Assembly (NCBI RefSeq): GCF_015326965.1 | Contig: NZ_CP017659.1 | Coordinates: 3,513,501-3,577,500 of the forward strand | Reading direction: 5' to 3' | DNA length: 64,000 nucleotides | DNA from: Paenibacillus sp. JZ16 | GTDB lineage: Bacteria > Bacillota > Bacilli > Paenibacillales > Paenibacillaceae | Part shown: positions 59,978 through 64,000 of the stretch, in pieces | Numbering within the stretch: position 1 is the first letter of the stretch | Layout: every line of letters begins with the position of its first letter | Program-made: the position numbers and the translations under genes | The notes under the pieces: generated by a model | What the model saw: the letters and a program-made list of their open reading frames with translations, nothing else | Told to the model about the DNA's origin: nothing | Databases searched by the model: none

Positions 59978-62764
59978 TCAACCTGTATTACGAAGCCCCG
60001 CCGCAATGCCGTTGATGGTCAGCAGTACTTCCCGAAGCAGATCCGGATCATCCTGCTCCTGCTCTCTCAGCTCGCGCAGCTCGTTAAGCAATTGAACCTG
60101 CAAATAGCTAAGCGGATCCACGTAAGGGTTACGGAGTCGAATCGATTCCTGCAAGACCGGCTGGTTATCCAGAATATCCTGTTGTCCCGTAATCTTAAGA
60201 ACAAGCTCTTTCGTCAAGTTGAACTCATCCTGAATCAGACCGAAGATACGCTCGCGGACTTGATCATCTTTCGTCATCAAAGAATACTCCTTGGCGATGA
60301 TCAGATCAGCCTTGGCAAGAGCCATCTGAAGGGTATCGATCAGTGACGTAAAGAACGGATAGCTCTTGTACATCTTCTGAAGCACCTTCATATTCTCTTC
60401 CTTGCCCTGGTAGAAGCTCTGTAAGCCCGTACCAGCCGCGTACCATGCAGGAAGCAGGTAACGACTCTGGGTCCACGCAAACACCCAAGGGATGGCTCTG
60501 AGGTCCTCAAAACGGTCACTGTTCTTACGCTTGGATGGTCGGGAACCGATATTCAGCTCTCCCACTTCAGGAAGCGGCGTGGATTCCTTGAAGAAGCTCA
60601 GGAAATCCGGATCACGGAAGATCAGATCCTGATATTTCTTCTGTGAAGCGGCCGATATGCTAGAGGAAATCTCTTCCCACTCTTTTTCGGTCGATTCTTT
60701 TTCAGGGTAACGGGCATTAAGAGAAGCCGTAATAAGTGCTGAAGTCGCCTGGTCCAAACTGCGGTAGGCAATTCCCTTCAAGGAATAACGTGAAGAAATA
60801 ACCTCGCCTTGCTCCGTGATTTTGATGCCACCCGCAATCGTTGATGCCGGTTGAGCCAAAATGCTGCGATTCAGAGGCATACCACCGCGCCCAAGCGATC
60901 CGCCGCGTCCATGGAAGTATTTTACCTTGATGCCATACTCATTGGCAGCAGCCGTAATCTCTTTAAGTGCTACCTGGAGCTCCCAGTTCGCGGTAATGGC
61001 TCCGCCGTCCTTGTTGCTGTCGGAGTAACCCAGCATGATTTCCTGAAGCTCATTCATCGCGCTAACCGCTTCCCGATAGATCGGCAGGTTGAAGAGCTTA
61101 CGCATAATATCAGGTGCGGCATGAAGGTCTTCAATCGTCTCAAACAATGGTGCAGCCTGCAAAGTAGCTATTACAGAACCGTCATTGTCCTTACGGAAAA
61201 GTCCGACTTCTTTGGCAAATACCATCACTTCCAGAATGTCGCTTGCACCCTCGGACATACTGATCAAATAACTTGAAATACATTTGACGCCGAACTCCTG
61301 CTGCGCACGGAATACGGTACGGTATACTTCAAGGCATTCTTCGGTACTGTCGCTGTACTCTTGATAAGGCGTCGTCAATGGACGAGGATCATTAAGCAGG
61401 TTATTAAGCAGCTCGATCTTCTCATCTTCACTTAACTGGGCATAATCCTGAGTCACATTCATTTTACGAAGAATCTCGGCCATGGCATTTTCATGCTCTT
61501 GGCTATGCTGTCTGATGTCCAACGTTGCTGTATGGAAACCAAACAACTCCGCCTGACGAATCAGTTTTTGAATATACGTGTCTGCAACATAGTCAGCAAA
61601 ATGGAAACGCAAGCTTCGATCAATGATATTCAAGTCCTCGATAAATTCCTCAGGGGACTGATAACGCTCGCTGCCCGTCATGTTCTCATCAAGAATATGA
61701 CTCATTTTAGCCAGCATATATACCAGTTTTACACGATAAGGCTCTTTCTCATTGTGCCAAATTTCCATCTTCTTCAGTGTTACATGCTCGCGGTCTTTTT
61801 CAATGGATTGAAGCAATTCATCCGAAACGCTCACGATGGATGAGCTGAAGCTGAGGTATTTCATGAATTCACGCAAAATCCGTTGGTATTCACGAATTGC
61901 TAGCTTCCGCTGCATTTCAAGCGTTTTCCATGTTACGTCCGCCGTCACTGAAGGATTTCCGTCCCGATCGCCACCGATCCACGAACCGAAACGCAAATAG
62001 GTTGGAACGTGCCAATGGTGACCCGGATAATATTTACTTAGGCAGCGCTCCAGTTCTTGATAAACCTCTGGCAGAATGTGAAACAGAGTCTCGTGAAAAT
62101 AATACATACCGTTTCTGACCTCATCAAGAACCGTCGGCTTACGGTCACGAAGCTCGTCGGTTTGCCATAGCGTAATCACTTCATTCAGTAGTTTCTCCCG
62201 AAGCTGCTCTCGTTCGCGGAATGTCAGTGTCGGGTTGTCGAGTTGCATAACATCGTCCGCTATCCGTTTATGAATATCCAGAATAGCCCGACGCATCGCT
62301 TCTGTTGGATGAGCTGTCATTACCAGCTCAAGGGATAGACTTTCGAGAATTTCTTGAACTTCTTCAAACGTAATATTGCGCTCTTTCAAATCCTGGACCG
62401 CACTTTCAATGGAACCTGGTTGAACACTCTCCCCGGCGGAACGCTCGTAATCGCGTTTGCGGCGAATGCGATGATTCTGCTCTGCGATATTAACCAATTG
62501 AAAATAAATGGCAAACGCGCGAATCACCTGATGGCGAATGTCGGGCTCCAAGGTGCTGATGATCCTTTTGAAATCTGCAAACAATTCTGGCAGGAATACG
62601 GATCGCAACGATTTACTCGTTTCACGAATTTTCTCAACTATATCTAAAAGCTCATTGCCACCTTGGTGGACAAGAACTTCTCCAAGAATATTGCCAAGGA
62701 ACCGTACATCTCGCCGCAGCAGATTGTTGGAATTGCTCTTTGCGGTTACTGTAAGTTCAGTCAT
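59978..62764 (-). CDS. ppc: Phosphoenolpyruvate carboxylase
   Basis: A 928-aa enzyme that adds bicarbonate to PEP to form oxaloacetate, feeding the TCA cycle and aspartate (the ectoine precursor family). Catalytic motifs are complete: LVMTAHPTEAMRRAI (His), YFHGRGGSLGRGG (substrate loop), VFAWTQSRYLLPAWY and the C-terminal RNPYVDPLSYLQVQLL...INGIAAGLRNTG. Length is normal for bacterial Ppc. It is a single-gene unit with its own terminator. Confidence 0.98.
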   Translation of the reverse strand: MTELTVTAKSNSNNLLRRDVRFLGNILGEVLVHQGGNELLDIVEKIRETSKSLRSVFLPELFADFKRIISTLEPDIRHQVIRAFAIYFQLVNIAEQNHRIRRKRDYERSAGESVQPGSIESAVQDLKERNITFEEVQEILESLSLELVMTAHPTEAMRRAILDIHKRIADDVMQLDNPTLTFREREQLREKLLNEVITLWQTDELRDRKPTVLDEVRNGMYYFHETLFHILPEVYQELERCLSKYYPGHHWHVPTYLRFGSWIGGDRDGNPSVTADVTWKTLEMQRKLAIREYQRILREFMKYLSFSSSIVSVSDELLQSIEKDREHVTLKKMEIWHNEKEPYRVKLVYMLAKMSHILDENMTGSERYQSPEEFIEDLNIIDRSLRFHFADYVADTYIQKLIRQAELFGFHTATLDIRQHSQEHENAMAEILRKMNVTQDYAQLSEDEKIELLNNLLNDPRPLTTPYQEYSDSTEECLEVYRTVFRAQQEFGVKCISSYLISMSEGASDILEVMVFAKEVGLFRKDNDGSVIATLQAAPLFETIEDLHAAPDIMRKLFNLPIYREAVSAMNELQEIMLGYSDSNKDGGAITANWELQVALKEITAAANEYGIKVKYFHGRGGSLGRGGMPLNRSILAQPASTIAGGIKITEQGEVISSRYSLKGIAYRSLDQATSALITASLNARYPEKESTEKEWEEISSSISAASQKKYQDLIFRDPDFLSFFKESTPLPEVGELNIGSRPSKRKNSDRFEDLRAIPWVFAWTQSRYLLPAWYAAGTGLQSFYQGKEENMKVLQKMYKSYPFFTSLIDTLQMALAKADLIIAKEYSLMTKDDQVRERIFGLIQDEFNLTKELVLKITGQQDILDNQPVLQESIRLRNPYVDPLSYLQVQLLNELRELREQEQDDPDLLREVLLTINGIAAGLRNTG

Positions 62765-63000
62765 GCTACTCCTCCCATCTCAACCCGTTTCAGCAGTTTG
62801 TCTATAGGACGTAACGCCTTCCTAACATCATACAATAAAAGCGCATGAAAATCTGCATTTTCCAGGCGAAAAAATTAGCCAAATCGACAAAACTCATGAT
62901 ATTGATATACCCATATACCATGGACATTAGTCCTATAAACCTTGACCTGCCTATATTCTTTAGCACATTAACACTTCGCAGGATAGTCGTGTGAATATGT

Positions 63001-63026
63001 AAAAAAACATCACACACGGTGATGTC
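63001..63026 (-). terminator. Terminator of the tRNA operon
   Basis: On the minus strand ACATCAC / GTGATGT stem followed by seven T, 12 bases after the last tRNA. Confidence 0.85.
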
Positions 63027-63037
63027 CTGCTTATGTA

Positions 63038-63111
63038 TGGAGCGGGTGATGGGAATCGAACCCACGCTACCAGCTTGGAAGGCTGGAGTTCTACCATTGA
63101 ACTACACCCGC
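63038..63111 (-). tRNA. tRNA-Gly (anticodon TCC)
   Basis: Cloverleaf on the minus strand starting GCGGGTGTAGTTCAATGG, anticodon loop CTTCCAA, T-arm GGGTTCGATTCCC, CCA encoded. Confidence 0.95.
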
Positions 63112-63187
63112 ATATCAACCCACAAAAGAGATGCTACACATCGGAGTATAATCCGATTACTTTTGCGGGGCATAAATCTTAAACAAA

Positions 63188-63261
63188 TCGGGATGACACG
63201 ATTTGAACATGCGACCCCCTGGTCCCAAACCAGGTGCTCTACCAAGCTGAGCTACATCCCG
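63188..63261 (-). tRNA. tRNA-Pro (anticodon TGG)
   Basis: Starts CGGGATGTAGCTCAGCTTGG; anticodon loop TTTGGGA; acceptor CGGGATG/CATCCCG. CCA is not encoded. The T-loop reads TTCAAAT. Confidence 0.94.
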
Positions 63262-63281
63262 ATATTAATTTTTTTGAAAAA

Positions 63282-63358
63282 TGGCACGCCCTGAGAGATT
63301 CGAACTCCCGACCTTTTGATTCGTAGTCAAACGCTCTATCCAGCTGAGCTAAGGGCGC
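63282..63358 (-). tRNA. tRNA-Arg (anticodon ACG)
   Basis: Starts GCGCCCTTAGCTCAGCTGG; anticodon loop CTACGAA; CCA encoded. The A34 should be edited to inosine. Confidence 0.95.
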
Positions 63359-63361
63359 AAA

Positions 63362-63436
63362 TGGAGCGGACGACGGGAATCGAACCCGCGACCCTCGCCT
63401 TGGCAAGGCGATGCTCTACCGCTGAGCCACGTCCGC
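63362..63436 (-). tRNA. tRNA-Gly (anticodon GCC)
   Basis: Starts GCGGACGTGGCTCAGCGG; anticodon loop TTGCCAA; CCA encoded. Second glycine isoacceptor of the operon. Confidence 0.95.
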
Positions 63437-63441
63437 ATAAA

Positions 63442-63525
63442 TGGTGCGCGTGGAGGGACTTGAACCCCCACGTCAAAGACGCTAGATCCTAAGTCTAGTG
63501 CGTCTGCCAATTCCGCCACACGCGC
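63442..63525 (-). tRNA. tRNA-Leu (anticodon TAG)
   Basis: Starts GCGCGTGTGGCGGAATTGG; anticodon loop CTTAGGA; long class-II variable arm; CCA encoded. Confidence 0.95.
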
Positions 63526-63539
63526 ACAAGATGAAACAA

Positions 63540-63615
63540 TGGTGAGCCATGAAGGACTCGAACCTTCGACACCCTGATTAAAAGTCAGGTGCTCTACCAA
63601 CTGAGCTAATGGCTC
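63540..63615 (-). tRNA. tRNA-Lys (anticodon TTT)
   Basis: Starts GAGCCATTAGCTCAGTTGG; anticodon loop CTTTTAA; CCA encoded. Confidence 0.95.
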
Positions 63616-63621
63616 ATACAA

Positions 63622-63696
63622 TGGCTGGGGATATAGGATTCGAACCTATGCATGACGGAGTCAAAGTCCGTTGCCTTACCGCTTGGCTAATCCCCA
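63622..63696 (-). tRNA. tRNA-Gln (anticodon TTG)
   Basis: Starts TGGGGATTAGCCAAGCGG; anticodon loop TTTGACT; CCA encoded. Confidence 0.95.
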
Positions 63697-63749
63697 AAAT
63701 CGATGAGATACTTCTATTGTGCTGATTCTCGTTAGAATCATGCATGAAA

Positions 63750-63825
63750 TGGTGGAGGCTGAGGGGATCGAACCCCCGACCCTCTGCTTGTAAGGCAGAT
63801 GCTCTCCCAGCTGAGCTAAGCCTCC
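63750..63825 (-). tRNA. tRNA-Val (anticodon TAC)
   Basis: Starts GGAGGCTTAGCTCAGCTGG; anticodon loop CTTACAA; CCA encoded. Confidence 0.95.
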
Positions 63826-63847
63826 ATACAATATGGATTAAATATAG

Positions 63848-63946
63848 TGGTGACCCGTAGGGGATACTCTCACTTCGTTCGAGACTGCGAAGCCTCTGCT
63901 TACGAAGTTATCCTCCGACGAACCGACGGGATTCTCATCCCCTGTT
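63848..63946 (-). repeat. Structured remnant carrying a duplicated tRNA-Glu 3' end
   Basis: The 18 bases 63848-63865 repeat exactly the 3' end of the tRNA-Glu gene at 63961-63978, CCA included. At the other end AACAGGGG...ATCCCGTCGG is a degenerate T-arm copy. Between them is a ~52-base hairpin with successive stems GGATA/TATCC, ACTTCGT/ACGAAGT and an inner GAGGCT/AGTCTC. No anticodon or D arm is present, so it is not a tRNA. Confidence 0.7.
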
Positions 63947-63960
63947 GCAATTAAGAATAA

Positions 63961-64000
63961 TGGTGACCCGTAGGGGATTCGAACCCCTGTTACCTCCGTG
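63961..64000 (-). tRNA. tRNA-Glu, 3' part (cut by the window end)
   Basis: The visible 40 bases give CACGGAGGTAACAGGGG, a T-arm GGGGTTCGAATCCCC, the acceptor strand ACGGGTCA and CCA, as in Bacillus-type tRNA-Glu. The anticodon lies beyond the window, so the TTC identity is inferred. Confidence 0.8.

Noticed and set aside
63848..63946. A complete extra tRNA gene
   Set aside because: Only a 3' end and a T-arm-like segment are present; D arm and anticodon arm are missing.
1..64000. CRISPR array or prophage
   Set aside because: No regularly spaced direct repeats, cas genes, integrase or phage structural genes were seen.

Overview
The window reads as chromosome of a spore-forming, low-to-mid GC Bacillota, most likely Paenibacillus (inference from gene content). 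Supporting signs are the SigW/RsiW–CdaA–YbbR–GlmM–glmS-ribozyme–GlmS block, strong AGGAGG-type ribosome binding sites with many TTG/GTG starts, an SLH-anchored chitinase, an exosporium-type collagen-like protein, and an ectoine/hydroxyectoine cluster. Most genes lie on the minus strand.

Layout. 1–4.1 kb: AraC regulator, a non-coding stretch with a cluster of DnaA boxes, viroplasmin-type RNase H, a small basic protein, a WYL regulator and a DinB-like protein. 4.2–11.5 kb (minus): one osmoprotection operon, ehuB-ehuC-ehuD-ehuA (ectoine uptake), ectA-ectB-ectC-ectD (ectoine and hydroxyectoine synthesis) and a UPF0316 membrane protein. It is preceded by a sigma-A-like promoter, a ydaO-type c-di-AMP riboswitch and an intrinsic terminator. 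11.9–30 kb: collagen-like surface protein, then small redox/detoxification genes (SDR, flavin reductase, MhqO-like dioxygenase, azoreductase, VOC proteins, two nitroreductases) interleaved with MarR, MerR and HxlR regulators whose operators can be read in the sequence. Cardiolipin synthase, an AI-2E-family exporter and a frameshifted SLH chitinase also lie here.

30–47.3 kb: the most unusual region. A minus-strand operon encodes a secreted/membrane vWA protein, a large tubulin-like GTPase, a 794-aa protein of unknown function, a second membrane vWA protein, a beta-rich protein, a zinc-ribbon TRAFAC-type GTPase and a GAP1-like membrane protein. A divergent plus-strand operon encodes three membrane proteins, including a 50-aa protein. 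The gene set resembles predicted GTPase-centred conflict/signalling systems; its function is unknown.

47.5–64 kb: a two-component system with a lipoprotein (its response regulator is frameshifted), a non-coding region with nested inverted repeats, the cell-wall precursor / c-di-AMP block (glmS with ribozyme, glmM, ybbR, cdaA, rsiW, sigW), ppc, and a tRNA operon (Glu, Val, Gln, Lys, Leu, Gly, Arg, Pro, Gly in transcription order) with a structured tRNA-Glu-derived remnant.

Two threads link the window. First, c-di-AMP is made by CdaA at 57–58 kb and is the expected ligand of the riboswitch at 11.3–11.4 kb that should control ectoine uptake and synthesis. Second, three genes (chitinase, tubulin-like protein, response regulator) are broken by the same one-base deficit in an identical T-GGGGG-A context, where a sixth G would restore each protein. 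This is either an assembly artefact, a homopolymer mutation or recoding, and should be resolved before these genes are called pseudogenes.
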